NCBI GenBank assembly: GCA_019843655.1
Contig: JACDQD010000001.1
Location: forward strand, 44,361,659 to 44,425,658
Reading direction: 5' to 3'
Length of the DNA stretch: 64,000 nucleotides
Source of the DNA: Lethocerus indicus
Lineage: Eukaryota; Arthropoda; Insecta; Hemiptera; Belostomatidae
Positions within the stretch are counted from its first letter, which is position 1, and each line of letters opens with the position of its first letter. The notes below the pieces were generated by a model that was not told the DNA's origin, made no database searches, and worked only from the letters and a program-made list of their open reading frames with translations. This document shows positions 39,317 to 52,303 of this stretch, piece by piece. The translations under genes were made by a program, and so were the position numbers.

Positions 39317-41012
39317 AGGGGATTTGACCCGGTTATCAGGATATTTTCAATCTCTAAGGCAATACTTCATATCCGATTTAATAAATTACCGCCGAACGCG
39401 ACCTAAAGTTCCTTACGCTCGGTTCGCGATGCGCCAAGCATATTTTACGAATACGGAACTCTCCAATAATCCCCTTCGTAGGGAATCGCCGCAGAATTTT
39501 ACGGCTATCTAATACCGGAATCCTGATTGCTTTAATATCGGAGCAATATCAGACGAGATATTAACAAAACGTGATACAATCCTGTACAAATATAGGAAAG
39601 GAAGAGTATAATAGCGGAAGTTACTTAATAGAGTTTATCGACCCGAGAGACCCGCCTCGTGGTTCTCGTTAGCATCACTCCCTCTCTTTATCACTACCTA
39701 TTCACTATCTTTTCACCTCCTTAGCCATCCACACCATCGACTTTGTTTATATTGCCTCCGATATAAAAACATTTATTAGTATTCTCAATTTTCTTATTGT
39801 TATTCGTCAATTGTTCGATGCTGAAATACCCTTCTCAATCACCGGCAGAAAATGGAAAGCACTTCGTGTAGTAGAGCCGTCGTATTCCCTTTATTATCCC
39901 ATCAATTTCTTAAATCTTTTTACTACTGTCGTTTAAATTCAACTCCGGGATTTATTAATACTGTCCTTTTATAAACAAAACCTTACTATAATATTAGTTA
40001 CGTCAGCCCTCTAATACCTTACTGCATCGCTCAACGGTCCGGATTTATGATAAATAAAATATATTAAAACTTATTATTTTACAGAAAACGTACATTTCAA
40101 TCCTTCTGAGCTTAAATGAGCTAGTAATATAGATCCGAATTATATTTTAACAACGTGAAACCCATAAATTCCAGAAAAGTCGGTACGGCGCTTGATACTA
40201 GTCCCGTACGACAGACCAATTGTGCGGGCCTAGTATTCTTTAGCGCCTTACTCCTGCATCACACAATTGCTCTATTACTCTGTCTAAAGTAAGAATTTAA
40301 GATGTAAAATAGTGCAGTAAAATATCTCATTTAAACTAATTAATAAAAATAAATCGTTCGGTCGAAAGGTTCCACTTCCACTACTTTTTTGTCAATCCCA
40401 ATTATGAATTTCGACAATATACTAGCTTTCAGTGGTAAATCAATCGAGAACTTGCCCATGCCTAAAAATCACTAGTACAACATATCAGTTCCCTAATACG
40501 CCGTTTGATCTTGCACTTTTGATAACTTCTAAGTACACAATCATTATATTCGGACCGACGGGGGTGGGGGCGCGTTTCAAAATTGGTGCAAGCCGATAAT
40601 CCGCGGTGCGGCTTTAATAATCTGCAATGTAATTATTCAAACGTGTTTTTATAGCTGATTGGCAATTGAAACGGCTATAGTGGATAATAAATTGGGGAAT
40701 TAGGCAGGGAAGGGTGGAGGGCGGGCCGGCGGAGGGGGTGTGGGGGGAAAGGGGGCGGTCGTGTTTGCATAATGCCCCGTCGGGTCCCGGCCACGGTTAC
40801 ACCAATTCAATCCCGCAGATTGGCGGTTCCCATCAATTATTGTCCAAGAGTTTTCCCGGGATGTTTAACTTACCACAGGGCGGCTCGCCATCTCTCCCCG
40901 TTATGAATTTTGGGACCGACTCCATTTTCGATAGTTTCCGGCTTTAGCATTAAATTTCCAATTATCGGCCTACCTTTCAGCAATAATCTAATGCTTATTA
41001 ATAGAAACATTT

Positions 41013-41051
41013 ACATATATATATATATAGTGTATATATATATATATATAA
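41013..41051 (+). repeat. Imperfect (TA)n tract
   Basis: Two TA arrays separated by 'gtg'. Confidence 0.9.
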
Positions 41052-41629
41052 AATTATAATAATAACATTTTGCTGTGAACAGTCTCAGAATTCTCTGACA
41101 GCGCATTTTCATATCGATATTTATTGTACTCGGGTGTTACATCCGTAACTTATTGTAAGGAAGCGGTCCCTTAATAGGTCAAGTGATTATAATATTGTGA
41201 AAGATTTAGAGTTGAAAATGATCCTATTTGTTCTTAAATTTATAATTTTTACGACGTAGGCGCGGGAATAGGAGCAATTGAAGGGTGCCGAACCCGGTGT
41301 CTCTGACCGAATTTCCCTCGAATCGATTAGGAGAAGAGCTCATATACTAACTCCAGTGTGCCCACTAGAATTTGAATTGAATTTCAAACTAGTTCCCCGA
41401 ACTACAACAGTATCGGTTACAAATTATCAATTTAGAACTTCTTTCCTTGATATTTGTTACAATATGAGGTTACATTTTTGTTGTTGTGTATACAGTGAAA
41501 AAATAGATCACTTCAACTAGATTGTAGGCACAGAATTAATTTAAAATAAACGCCTCAAGTATATGAACGAGATAGTTTTTTATATTCAGGTTGAAACATT
41601 CTTATTGAAAATCAAGTGAAGTACCTCGG

Positions 41630-41690
41630 GTAAAAAAATTGTAGTCGTGACTTAAAATATAAAAATAAAAAATATAAAAACGCCACACTA
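41630..41690 (+). mobile_element. Possible J2 LINE 3' tail
   Basis: 'attgtagtcgtgacttaaaa' followed by A-rich sequence matches the last 30 bases of the J2 copies. Only the tail is recognisable. Confidence 0.3.
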
Positions 41691-42027
41691 TTACATGTGC
41701 AATGGTGGCTTATGATTTTCCCCGGGAATTTCTGTCGTCCTTCTATATATAAATATAATTTTCGAAGCGTGTACAGATCATTCTGAGCAGATACGATCAG
41801 TGGTCCATTAGGAGACCCAAAACGCTCGTTAGGAATTACAAATTCGTATTAAATGTCTCCTTTATACCCTTGCCGCGCTAATTTTTGCCGGGGGATGAGC
41901 GCCTTGTTTGCGGATCGAAGTTAATTGTGCAGGTACCGGGACTCGCGTCGAGCGTTGAGCGTTGATTAAAAGATGTTTAAAACAGACTTTGTTTTTATCC
42001 ACCGAGCCGGTGGGTTCGAGCCTCAAA

Positions 42028-42029
<2 letters not shown>

Positions 42030-42059
<30 letters not shown>
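42030..42059 (+). repeat. (TA)n microsatellite, about 15 units
   Basis: Pure TA array directly after a tRNA-like 'gggttcgagcc' motif. Confidence 0.97.
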
Positions 42060-42061
<2 letters not shown>

Positions 42062-42242
42062 TCTGTCTATTCCCTTTAGCACTCCTCGAATAAAGGGTTA
42101 AAAATGCAAACCTCCGTTTCTCCCTTGTCTGAAACCACAGTACAGTTTCTCTGGACTACGAAAATCTCTGACACTGTTACACGATCTCGTCCAAGAACTC
42201 TGTTCTCGGACTAAAGCAATTTTGAACTAGTGTAACAATGTA

Positions 42243-42490
42243 AGAAGCTATTATCACCACAAACATTGGCCTTAGATATTTCATCCAGTCACCTTATCTA
42301 TCGGCGGTCTAGCCGGAAATTGTCTCAAAAATCACTCAAACAGCTCTAAGACTAAGAAATTTCTGATCCAGTCTTACAGATTATTTTAGCATGAACAACA
42401 TCAGAACCTATTATCACTGCAGACATTGGCCATATATTCATATTTCATTGAATCATCTTATCTGCTGTCTTCTAACCGGAAAATTTCTAA
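42243..42490 (+). repeat. Local direct duplication, two units about 158 bp apart
   Basis: 42243-42335 and 42402-42490 share 'cctattatcac-.ca.acattggcc', 'atatttcat...tca.cttatct' and 'ta.ccggaaa'. The parts between the units also show weak similarity, which suggests a diverged tandem repeat with a period of about 158 bp. It has no coding capacity. Confidence 0.65.
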
Positions 42491-42494
42491 TAAT

Positions 42495-45400
42495 TATACC
42501 TTTATTAAACATTTATTACAGCGCTTTCGGAACGAAAGGTACTAGCCCGAGCTTTTTTTATCGCTCTTACGCTTCGTCGTTTTCAGTAGCCAGGTTGAAT
42601 CCTGCAGTGACAATGCTGAAGATATTCCAAATCCTAGCTGACTCATAATCTGGTCAAATTAAGGAGTAAAACCCACCGGAAACTGTGTCCCGATGTTAGT
42701 TGAATTATCAAAGAAAAATTCACGAAAATACTATAGTGATAGTTCTATAGTGACACTGTCGGAATTCGATATTGCGAAATTGCGAAAAGGGTAAACACAG
42801 GTCGTTTATTAGAGCGTTCAGTGGCTTCAACGCGAAATTTTTTATTACACTACATATTTCAATCGACAATATCGATAGACGTTTCGAGCTTAATACGCGT
42901 TTTGCCGCGCTTCAGTAGAGCACGTTATTCGGGCCGGCGCGTATACTGTTTCCCTGCGAAGTGTACTCGAGGCTTAATTGTACCGTCGGGGGGTGGAAAC
43001 AACCCCGGTTCCTTGGGGGTGATTTGAGGCGGGCGGATGGTTGGAACTGCGATAATATCGTAGGGTGTGATCCGATCCCCCTTTTCTCCGCCCTCATACC
43101 CGTCGGCGTTCTTTTATTTGGCCCACGCCGAAAGCGGTGAAATTAGACGGGCAGACGTTGAGGCAGCGTGAGGGCGAGGGGGAGGGGCTCGATCCCTTCC
43201 GACAGTGGTGAAGATTAACAGAGACAAGTGTCGGACCCCGAGAACTGACATGATCTATTGCCGGGACAACCTACCCTTACACATTGCGCTATAACCTAAA
43301 CGCTCCCCTATTTTTCAATATTATTTCGTTTATTATTTGCATATATACGTACAGGAGAACCTAGAATTGCTAAAAATACGTCCGCGAATAAATTCTTACT
43401 TAAATCCCCGCATCGCCCTACCCACCCGAAGGCTCCGCTTTGGATCCTAAGCTCCACGTAATTTAAGGAAATTATATCCCCCGAAAACTTTGTACAGGCC
43501 CCCTGCGCCATAAACAAATGCGGGTGGCGGAAGCTCTTACAACCCTATTAAAATACTTTGAAAAATGGAAAATAATGAAGTGGCCAATAAAGCGCTTGAA
43601 AGTAGTCCCGGACAGATGTCCCCCCAGTTGACGATACAAACGACAAAGTAGTCCCTCTATTCGGAGAAAACTGAAATTATCGCCTTCGTATCGTAAATAA
43701 AATATTGATTATCAATCCCGAGTCGTGGAATAAACGTCATTATACAAAAATAAGGACAATAAAAATTTGCTAACTATAATTTTTTAATATTCGATCTTTT
43801 AATATTATTCGGTTAATTAATTATAACTTTTTTAAAAACGAAAATATATTTTAATCGGTGTATAGGACTAAAATTCTATAAAAATTGCGGACTAGTGTTA
43901 ACACTTTTTTTCACGTTGTCGAAGTAAATCAGGATATTTAATCACTTGTGTATTCCAGAGTCCCCACTCGCTTATTTGGTTTTGCCTCCATACGGATATC
44001 ATCGGTAGCACTCCGTCAGTAGGATAAGGAGCACCCTGCTTTGATTCATCTATTAATTTGTTGGCTACCTCCGGATTACCGGAGTGAACAATTGTCATTG
44101 GATACCATGTTTCTCTCTCGGGTTATACATTGGGGGGCCATCTCCGATAGGACACAGTCGTTGAAATGGGGCCGGTCGTCGTGCAGGGAAATGTGTCCGC
44201 TCTCGTATTTTATCGCGGCACACTATACTCCGGGAATAATTAAAGGAAAGTAGACAAATAGACCGATTGTACGGTAGGTCTGGCAGGGCGGGCCGAATTC
44301 CTGAACTGTAAAGCGATGGGGCAGGTGATGGCGGGGGCGGGTGAAACCGGGTTAAAAAAAAAGAGGCTTCCTCCCCTGTCAGACTAAAGCGGCATTCTTC
44401 GGGACGAGGCTAGCGCCCCAAATTCCCCGCATTTACATCCGGCCTGTAATTAAATAAGGGAAAGGCACTCCCTTCCAAATCCTACCTTTGCCCGCACCCC
44501 GTCTCCGCAGATAATTATGTGCCCCCAACCCTAAATATCTCGACTTCCGTAACTGCGAAATAATTTCAAAAAGAAATAAAAAAAAAAAACGGGGTGACTT
44601 AAATAAAATCGCCGGATCGTTGTCGAGCCTACAAAGATCTTTATTAGAAACCGGGCTTTCGGCTTTCACTATTAACCCGAGTTGGGACCGGCTCAGGAAA
44701 ACGGGAGGACAAGTAGCTCTTCCCAGAGGTAGAGTAACTCGAACAATTTTTTGGTGTTCGAGTTTAATCCTGAATTTTCCGGACCAGCAGTCTACGAGGG
44801 AGAAGTGTTCTTGTTGGGAATGTTGTACTAAATCTTGGAGTTGTAGTTTTCTTTTTTGTAAAAGATTCAACGCGCTCGGCCGCCGGGGATTCGAAGGTTT
44901 GTCGAAAACCCCGACAATAAATCGGTAATTAGGGAGCGGCGAAGGTAGGGAAGATCGCCGCCGTCTGATAAAATCGACGGATGTTGGGGGAACGGTGGGC
45001 GATGGGAGGGGTCTAATCCGTTTTTAAATATCGGGCCCGGAGCCCGAGCCGCGACCTCACGTATTCCATAATTTCTCGACGAATTAGATTCGTAATACCG
45101 GACGCGGAGGCCGCTCGGATTCGAATCACGTAGATTTCGGTCGTGGGCGTCGGTTTCTGGGGCGGGAATGGGGTTCTGATATTCGCGTAAGCAGATTGTC
45201 GACGTCGAGAGCGCACTTCAGGACGCGACAAATTAAGATATACGAGCGCACCAATCGAGTGGCCAACAAACAATGAATAATGGTCCGTCACCGCGATATT
45301 ACGCTCGCGGCATAATTAAGTCGGAGAGGTTAGACGCCGGTCACTCATTATTCCGTTTCGGAAATTTTAATAAAATACAAACCGTTCGGTCGAGTATTTT

Positions 45401-48400
45401 AAGAAAAATATCCGACGCTATAAATATTCGCCCTTTAGTCCAATTTCTAATTAATTCCAGCATCCCAAATATTCGACACGGATTACTTGAAAGGAATCGG
45501 TCACGTGACCGCATAAACGAAATATAGCCTACCAAAAATATCTTTTCGTACCGAGCCGATAAAATAAAAAAATCTCTCGAGTCTATTTCGTCCCGGAATA
45601 TATATCCGTCCGTTGTTCGGTACGTTTATGGCGGTCGTATTATATTATTATTGCTATTGTAACAGCGGTCTTCTGGAGGACGTAAGAGAGGAGGGATATG
45701 CGGTGAAGCCGGGCGGATCGATGCCGGCAATTCGGCACATTTCTCAAAGTAGGATCCTCGATTCTGTGCCCACTCGATTCGGCGGCCCTGCTTGCCGGAG
45801 CGGGCGCGCTTTCCATCCACTGCCGCCGCCAACGCCCCAACGCCGACTAAATCAGATAGGCCCCCCCCCTTAGGGCGGCAACGTTTTCTCATTTCGTATC
45901 GCCGCCCACTTATGAACCGCGGACGGTAAATTTGAAACTCACGTCGGCAGGCCCGCTTTCATTACGAGCCACTCAAAAAGAAAAATACAACTCTTCTCGC
46001 CGAAATGGGACCCGAACTCTCCTTCAAATTGACAATTTAAATTCCTGACGGGTCATAAATGGTATTATCAAAACTGTCGGCCGCAATTATTGACGACATC
46101 GGACGACTGCCGTAAAACCGATAATCGGATTTTTTTACATATAAAAATCCTTATATACAAAAAAATAACAAAAACCTCAAACACAATTTTTCACCTACGA
46201 GACCAACACCAATGTCGCCGTTTAACGCAATAGTGGAAAACCGATTGGAAAAAAGCTACGGTCGAAAATATCTACCGTAACCTATTTCCGTTGCATATCT
46301 TAATGACCCACACTATGTTCCCCGTTTTAAGTTGTTATCAGAGTAAAAAGAGTGAAAATAAAGCCGGGCGTAATAAAAGGGTGGGGAGCATAAAGGGAGA
46401 ACAATGCAAGGGTAACAGAAAGTTGTTTTCCGCACTTCCGTACTTTTTCATGTACTTTCTTCTTATCTTTTCGGGTGCCCTTGATGCGGCCTATCCGAGT
46501 GCCGAGTTCGAGCGTGATAAGAGTTTCATTCAGCGTTATTTTGAATTCATACGTTAATTCCTGGATAGGAATTAGCGGTGGCGCCGTTCAGTGTAGGTGG
46601 TTCATATCGGCCTTAGAGCCGGTCGCCTGGTAATAAAACGCTGACAAATTAACGCCTGACACTTCAATCACAGACAAATAGGTCGAATGGGTCCGAACGG
46701 AAAATGTTAATTGACCACCTACAAATGTACATAACGTAACTATCTTAAAGAAAAAGAAGGATAATGTGGGTTCGATGATCTCCGGATTATTTTAAATCGG
46801 ACAATGTTTTAATACATTATTGACGAAATATAACTCCATTTCGTTAACCTTATACCGCTAACCGTTTTCGGAAACAAATTTTAACTTTCCATCAAAATTA
46901 CCGAATATATTCTTCGAAGTATATAAAATATACATAATTACGACGCGTGAGGCTATTCCAGGGCCGTAATCAAGCCGAAGTTCACACTTGGTTTATTTAA
47001 AAGGTTGCAGTGAGCGCGCGGTTCGCGAATCATTTCGTTATATATTATTTCGTTATATTTGAACAAAGGAAATTATTTTCCCCAAGTTTAAAATAATACC
47101 GATTTTGCAGAGTCCTGTTTCTCCGCGGGATAATCCACTATTAATACAAACCTCTCAGCCTGTTAATGGCCAGTTGGCTAAAATGGGATTCGGGAAATAA
47201 GGCCTTCGCTCCCCTTAAGTTGGATTTTGTTTTCTTTTTATTTGTTCAAAGACCAAACGGCAACTATGGCTTTATATATTACACTTGGTTCGCCTTATCG
47301 GTTTAATATCTTGTTCCCGGGCGTAAGGCAATACATTTCGCCGTATTGTATTGCGTGTTCTATTGTTCTATAGGTTCTGTTTACATGCATTTCGCCGTAG
47401 TTATATCAATTGATACAAATTTGCGGATTCAAAAAATTGCAGCAGTATGCTAATTGACTGAGGTGCATTATTCAAGATTGTTCGGGGTGTCTGTGTGGGC
47501 CAGTGTTCGAAGTTGAAATTTATTTTGCTCCGGGACCCGTCGATTTTATCTTATTTAGAGTACGAATATTATTAAATGCCTTTCGGACAACGTCCGAAGG
47601 GAAATCCCTCCCTTTCTTCTCCATAGTTTCCGCGAACAAAGGGAGAGCCTTATTAATCCGGCCGTAGAAAACGATAATTATAACCGTTTAAAATTCAGCG
47701 AATAAAGCGGGGATGGCCGCATATCACGGTCAAAATGTCGATAATGTAATTAAACTTAAACAAAAGAGCAATAGCTCGAGCCGGATTTAACGTGGCATTA
47801 ACTGACAATATACCCTCTCTTATTTCAATGCTGTCAAAAGAGACTTGCAGTATTTAATTATTTCAATATTGCCCCCTATGAATTTGCCCACGTTAATTCT
47901 TAGTAACCTTATAATTTATCATCGTAATATAATTATTGCTACCTGACGCATTTTGTAATTGCGATGGCGTTAATTGAAACCAATACGCCTTTAACAAAAA
48001 TTAAAAACGTTAATTAAGCGTTATTACAGAAATTGTAAACGATTCACTGCTCTCAGCTTATGTCGATTGTCATTCGGAAAAAATTATGATCGGCGTATTA
48101 CCATTTACAGAGAACAGAGAGCCGTAATAACATCAGAAGGTAAGCTTCGCCGCATGCGCGCTCCGAGAACGTCGCCTCAGTAGATAAGCATTACTCACAC
48201 TCGTCGAAATATAACACCGAACAACGTCCGTTTCATAAGGTATTATGAAAGGTTTTTTATATCGAGGTTATTTTGATAGAAACGCCCGAATCCGAAAACA
48301 TGGCGGGCGATTTAATTACAGGGTAGAGAAGTGTTTAGCTGGCGGTGGTTGGGTGGGGGGCGGGGTGGAGTGGACGGGGGTTCGGTCCACCTCGAACAAT

Positions 48401-49440
48401 CCCCGGACTAGACGTCAAACGGAGACCAACTTAGTTGTTAATTACGCGGAGTTATTCCGCTGACAAGTTGACATCATGTTCCCCCTCCCGAAACCCATGA
48501 TCCTCGCCCACTAACACCCATCGCTACCGCCACGCAACTCTCTCAAGCCCCCTCCGAAACTTTTCCAGGGGAAGGCGAAACTATGTGCCGGTTTAAGTTG
48601 GAGAGGCAGGACGACCCCAAACCCAACCTCGTCCATCCTTCCTCCTTCGCCCCTCCCAAGACCGATTTCGGGATTTATCGGTTCCCGAAGTGGGCGACCT
48701 AACCTAACGAATCTCCCGCAGGAGCCGCAGTACGTACACGTATCAGTCCATCCTTTGCTAATGACACTGTGACCTGCTGCTATGGCCCCAAACTAAGGTT
48801 TCAAATGGGACCCCATAGAATGGCGGGGAAACCTTCGCCCATTTATATTGGCGTTCAAATGTCGCTTTGTCTATTCGGTTTACAATAGTGGGTTTAGATT
48901 TCTTGAACCCCGATAATGGAACCGGTTCCGAGAGTATGATTTCGTCGGAAGAAGACCACACGACCAGGAATCCAATCGGGTATAGGACCTTTCCAGTCGC
49001 TTACCGGAAAACGGATAGCTAAATTAGTTACTGTCTGTTGTTTCGTCGTTATTTTGTTGTCACAACCCTGTCACAATTAAGAAATTCGCGAGAAACCGAA
49101 GATAATCGAACGATCGCGTATAAGCTGGAAAGGCAATTACAAAGGGGTGAATTCGAAAGCCGCGGGGTGATTATACCTGCTCCTTTTCCTTGGGGGCGGG
49201 AATTTATAATGAAGAGAGATTTGGAACAGTGGCGGGGGGGAGGATAAATAAATTTCTCCGGAAAGTGGGAACAATTACAGAAGATTACTCGCTTTAAATA
49301 AGGGCGGCAACTTTTAAATCGCCTTAAATAAGTGTACGGACTTCGGGGGCTCGAGACTTATTCCAATTTATTTTCACTCCCGAGTCGCGACCCGCAGAAC
49401 AACCTACTTCGTTGTGGGAGGAGTTGGTACGTACGCTGTT
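42495..49440. other. Long unique stretch, no supported gene
   Basis: No named repeat is recognised. The longest frames are 145 codons (44433-44870, minus) and 102 codons (44620-44928, plus), which overlap; neither has a family signature. A 48.3-48.7 kb GC-rich patch and a possible signal-peptide-like frame at 46.4-46.55 kb were examined. Confidence 0.55.
44737..44763. other. Perfect 9-bp hairpin
   Basis: ACTCGAACA (44737-44745), 9-base loop, TGTTCGAGT (44755-44763). It lies inside overlapping open frames on both strands. Confidence 0.5.
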
Positions 49441-49445
49441 CCCCA

Positions 49446-49449
<4 letters not shown>

Positions 49450-49511
<62 letters not shown>
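49450..49511 (+). repeat. (CT)n microsatellite, about 31 units
   Basis: Pure CT array about 300 bp left of the mariner element. Confidence 0.99.
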
Positions 49512-49513
<2 letters not shown>

Positions 49514-49765
49514 GTTATTAATTAACCGGTATTCTTCCCGCCGGGTGAATTTTCCACTGGGCTAAATAAATATATAAAAGTTATATTCGAATACAATTTG
49601 AATATACTGCATCGGAGGAAAAATTCGAAACAAAAATAGAGAAAAAAATTGACGAGTAAGGAAAAGCTTTACATTAGAAAAAAGGAAACACAATACATTT
49701 TATTGGGATATGTACTCTCTATTTACTGTTTCATCATTGTGTGTTCATTGCGGTTTGAATTTCAC

Positions 49766-49790
49766 TTGTGTATGTGTGTGTGTGTGTGTG
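49766..49790 (+). repeat. (TG)n short microsatellite
   Basis: 'cttgtgta' followed by about nine TG units, just outside the left mariner end. Confidence 0.9.
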
Positions 49791-49812
49791 GGAGTTTATA
49801 TCGAGGAGGTGT

Positions 49813-49834
49813 GTCGAGTCATAAGTAACTTCCG
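49813..49834 (+). repeat. mariner terminal inverted repeat, left copy
   Basis: These 22 bases are the exact reverse complement of 50711-50732. The core reads TCGAGTCATAAGTAACTTCC. Confidence 0.93.
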
Positions 49835-49910
49835 TTTTTTTTATCAGACATTTATTGTGCTTCTCATTGAATAAAAAATATTATATTATATATATTAACT
49901 TATTACGTAT

Positions 49911-50553
49911 TCACCTTCTCCCATCTTCCTGACCGTTTATCAATTCCTTCCTTGTAAAATGTGGTTGGTTTGGACTGGAAGAAGTTTTCGAGACAACCTG
50001 CCTGACTTGCTCTTCAGAATTGAACATTTTTCCATTCAAAAAGTGTTGTAAGGAACAAAAAATTGTGGTAGTCTGTCGGGGCAAGATCCGGAGAGTAAGG
50101 TAAAGCAGACCATCCAAGCTCAAGAATATTTTCTCGAGTCACCGTTGCTGTATGTGGTCGCGCATTGTCGTGTATTCCGTGTCACTGAGATTGTGAGGTA
50201 CCCATACTCCTAACTTGCTGACTTTCCCTAATTTCTCCAGGTGGCGGTTAACAGTTGATTTTGACGTGTATTCAACCTTTCTCCTATACCTCTTGTGTCG
50301 ATTGACGTGTATTTTGCTCCAATATTGCCTTTAAAAGGTTGTCATCAAAGTCGGAAGGACGTCCCGCCCTCGGTTCGTCTTTTAAGGTCGTATCTCCGGA
50401 ACGGAATTTTATAAACCAATTTCTAACTGCCCGATCGGCTATTAGTCCTTCACCACGTACACTGCATATTTTTTCAGCTGTCGCCTTAGCACTATTGCTT
50501 CGTTTAAATTCCCAGAGCATTACACGACGAATATGTACTTTTTGACTCACCAT
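49911..50553 (-). pseudogene. mariner transposase pseudogene (SETMAR/irritans-like)
   Basis: It starts at ATG 50553 (MVSQKVHIRRVMLWEFKRSN). An N-terminal paired-like HTH follows, with the typical WFIKFRSGD and DEPRAGRPS motifs (about residues 40-70). A stop or frame change lies near 50284. A second HTH remnant then reads in another frame as VNRHLEKLGKVSKLGVWVPH, the canonical mariner WVPHEL linker. About 100 codons are missing at roughly 50176-50190, which removes the first catalytic Asp region. Coding resumes at IHDNARPHTATV (second Asp, near 50165) and runs to PYSPDLAPTDYH (third Asp at 50071-50073). The normal D34D spacing is shortened to 31 because the HPP of the usual LPHPPYSPD is missing. 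More frame damage follows, and the remnant ends at the stop at 49911. It is clearly inactive. Confidence 0.9.
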
Positions 50554-50710
50554 TTCAGAGGTAAAAAAAAAACAGTTTAACGTAACGTTTATCACACGAA
50601 ACAGTTGACAAAAGATTAACTGAAGCCTATTCTATATAGTGAAAACTAAAATTTTTTTCACGGTAACTCACAGCGGGTAGATACGAACAATAGATTCTAC
50701 TTAGCTGCAT

Positions 50711-50732
50711 CGGAAGTTACTTATGACTCGAC
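50711..50732 (-). repeat. mariner terminal inverted repeat, right copy
   Basis: Exact inverted match of 49813-49834. Outside it, the next bases (cctaatata) complete a TTAGG mariner terminus with a TA target-site candidate. Confidence 0.93.
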
Positions 50733-52137
50733 CTAATATATCGGTTTACGACACAGGAATTTCTGGTGTAAATTTACCGGCAAAAAAATAAAAAATGTGA
50801 TGCAACGAAGGCAATTTTCGTAAAACAATTAACGACACTGCAATGCACCTGGGAATTATATTTTTTTTAAATGAAAGAATAAAGCCGTCCCGTCCTAAGT
50901 TTCGGAATTTGGCAGTAAAGGGACGAACCAACGAAGTTTGAAATATAAATATAAGGTTTCTTTTCATACTGTAAGTTTATTTCGCATTTCTATTTCAAAC
51001 GCTATAATTAGAATAGTACTCTATTATAACTTCGATTTGCACGAAACGTCGACGGTCATAGCGGGGCGCAAATATAAAAACCGTATTAGAGCGACTTCCT
51101 TTTTTATTTTTTAAACGTGGACTGGTTTTACCATATTTTAAAATACGAATGACCCGAATTCGGTTCGGTAAACGCCCGGCGAAAGTTCGCTTGACTCTGA
51201 GAAAATTTATTCTCGCATAGTCGATAAAAGGTATTTGATTGCTGAGTGTTGTAGTGGAGGAGGGGCGAGTCGACGTTTTAGACAATTCCCCCCTGAAATA
51301 ATCGTTTGTTTGACAGCGTTCTGTCAACGCTCTAGTATCTGTTGTACAGACCGGTCTGTAGTCTAGACCGGATTGTATTGCAGATGGTGGGGGCGACGGG
51401 AACGCGTCTGTGATTAAAGACCTAGTTTAGTGTCCGGTTAATGTGAGCCGGGGCCGCCGGGTAGCAACGACGTTAACAACATTAAGGATTATAGATTGGA
51501 TTGAAACGGTCTTTAAAATAGTTTTAAATTGACGTTCGCTCTTATATGCTTCGCGCGGAGTAATCGGAGAAAAACAGTTTGAATCCGCCAAGCACATACC
51601 TTACTGGCATGTGTGAAAAGCGACATGTTTTAGGATTTAAATCTTAACCCGTTGAAATGATTCGAGTTGGCTAGATTTTTAACAATTTTATCTTCTTCCC
51701 GGATATCTAGAACTCTGGCCGGTCAACGGTTTTGCACAATACCGTAAATAATATGAACAACGAATTTTATAACACTTTTATAAGCGAGTTTTTCGGAGGC
51801 CAGAAGCCGACAATAGTTTGTACTAGAAAGACATCCTTGTATAGCCACCGGTACTGAAAAAAATCTAGACAGTTTAAAAGGAAAAGGCCTTCCTTAAGGA
51901 TAAGGTTCGGCCGCATACCGCACGATCGATGTGCCATCAAGGGGCCATTACGTGGAGCCAAGTTTAAAAGCGACGAAAAAGTGGAGCCAACCTCCAAAAC
52001 TTGTTCAAACTTCAATACAAGGGATTACTTACTAGCTGCTGAAGAAAAAAAATAGTGTAGGAGTCCTAACCTACTGTTAAACTGTCAAAAAATAAGTAAA
52101 CGTTTAGATTCGATGATTAACAAAAAAACGGATGAAT

Positions 52138-52240
52138 GAGCCAAAGTTCCCGCGACCAGAACTTTAATCGCTAAGTTGCAGTAGGCCTGCGTCTTACTGT
52201 GGAAAGAATCTCGGTTAGCGGGGATTGCTAACCGACGTCC
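52138..52240 (+). repeat. Hairpin-bearing interspersed repeat, copy B
   Basis: 'gagccaaagttcccgcgacc', 'cagtaggcctgcgtcttact' and 'gaatctcgg' align with copy A. The hairpin at the same place has a different sequence: 9-bp perfect stem TCGGTTAGC (52211-52219) with GCTAACCGA (52227-52235), 7-base loop. Confidence 0.55.
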
Positions 52241-52303
52241 TTCTTCCGATGTTACGCGAACCTACCGCGGATTCCTACGGAAGTGTTTGTGTCCTCGTTT
52301 TAG

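Larger units (their letters stand above)
49810..50735 (-). mobile_element. mariner (Tc1/mariner) element, internally deleted
   Basis: A roughly 0.93-kb element is bounded by near-perfect inverted ends and carries a decayed mariner transposase on the minus strand. Intact mariners are about 1.3 kb, so about a third of the middle is gone. The right end, read inward, begins TTAGGTCGAGTCATAAGT, which resembles the TTAGGTTGGC...ATAAGT ends of irritans-type mariners, and it is preceded by TA, the usual target duplication. The left end has a few extra bases before the shared motif, so its exact boundary and its TA are uncertain. The element cannot make active transposase, but its ends could still be moved in trans. 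Confidence 0.9.

Noticed and set aside
39380..39412. The missing upstream TMTC exon ending ...FR before a minus-strand donor
   Set aside because: The reading (REPSVRNFR) does not match the expected RPLTVLTFR, and the donor (gtcgcg) is poor.
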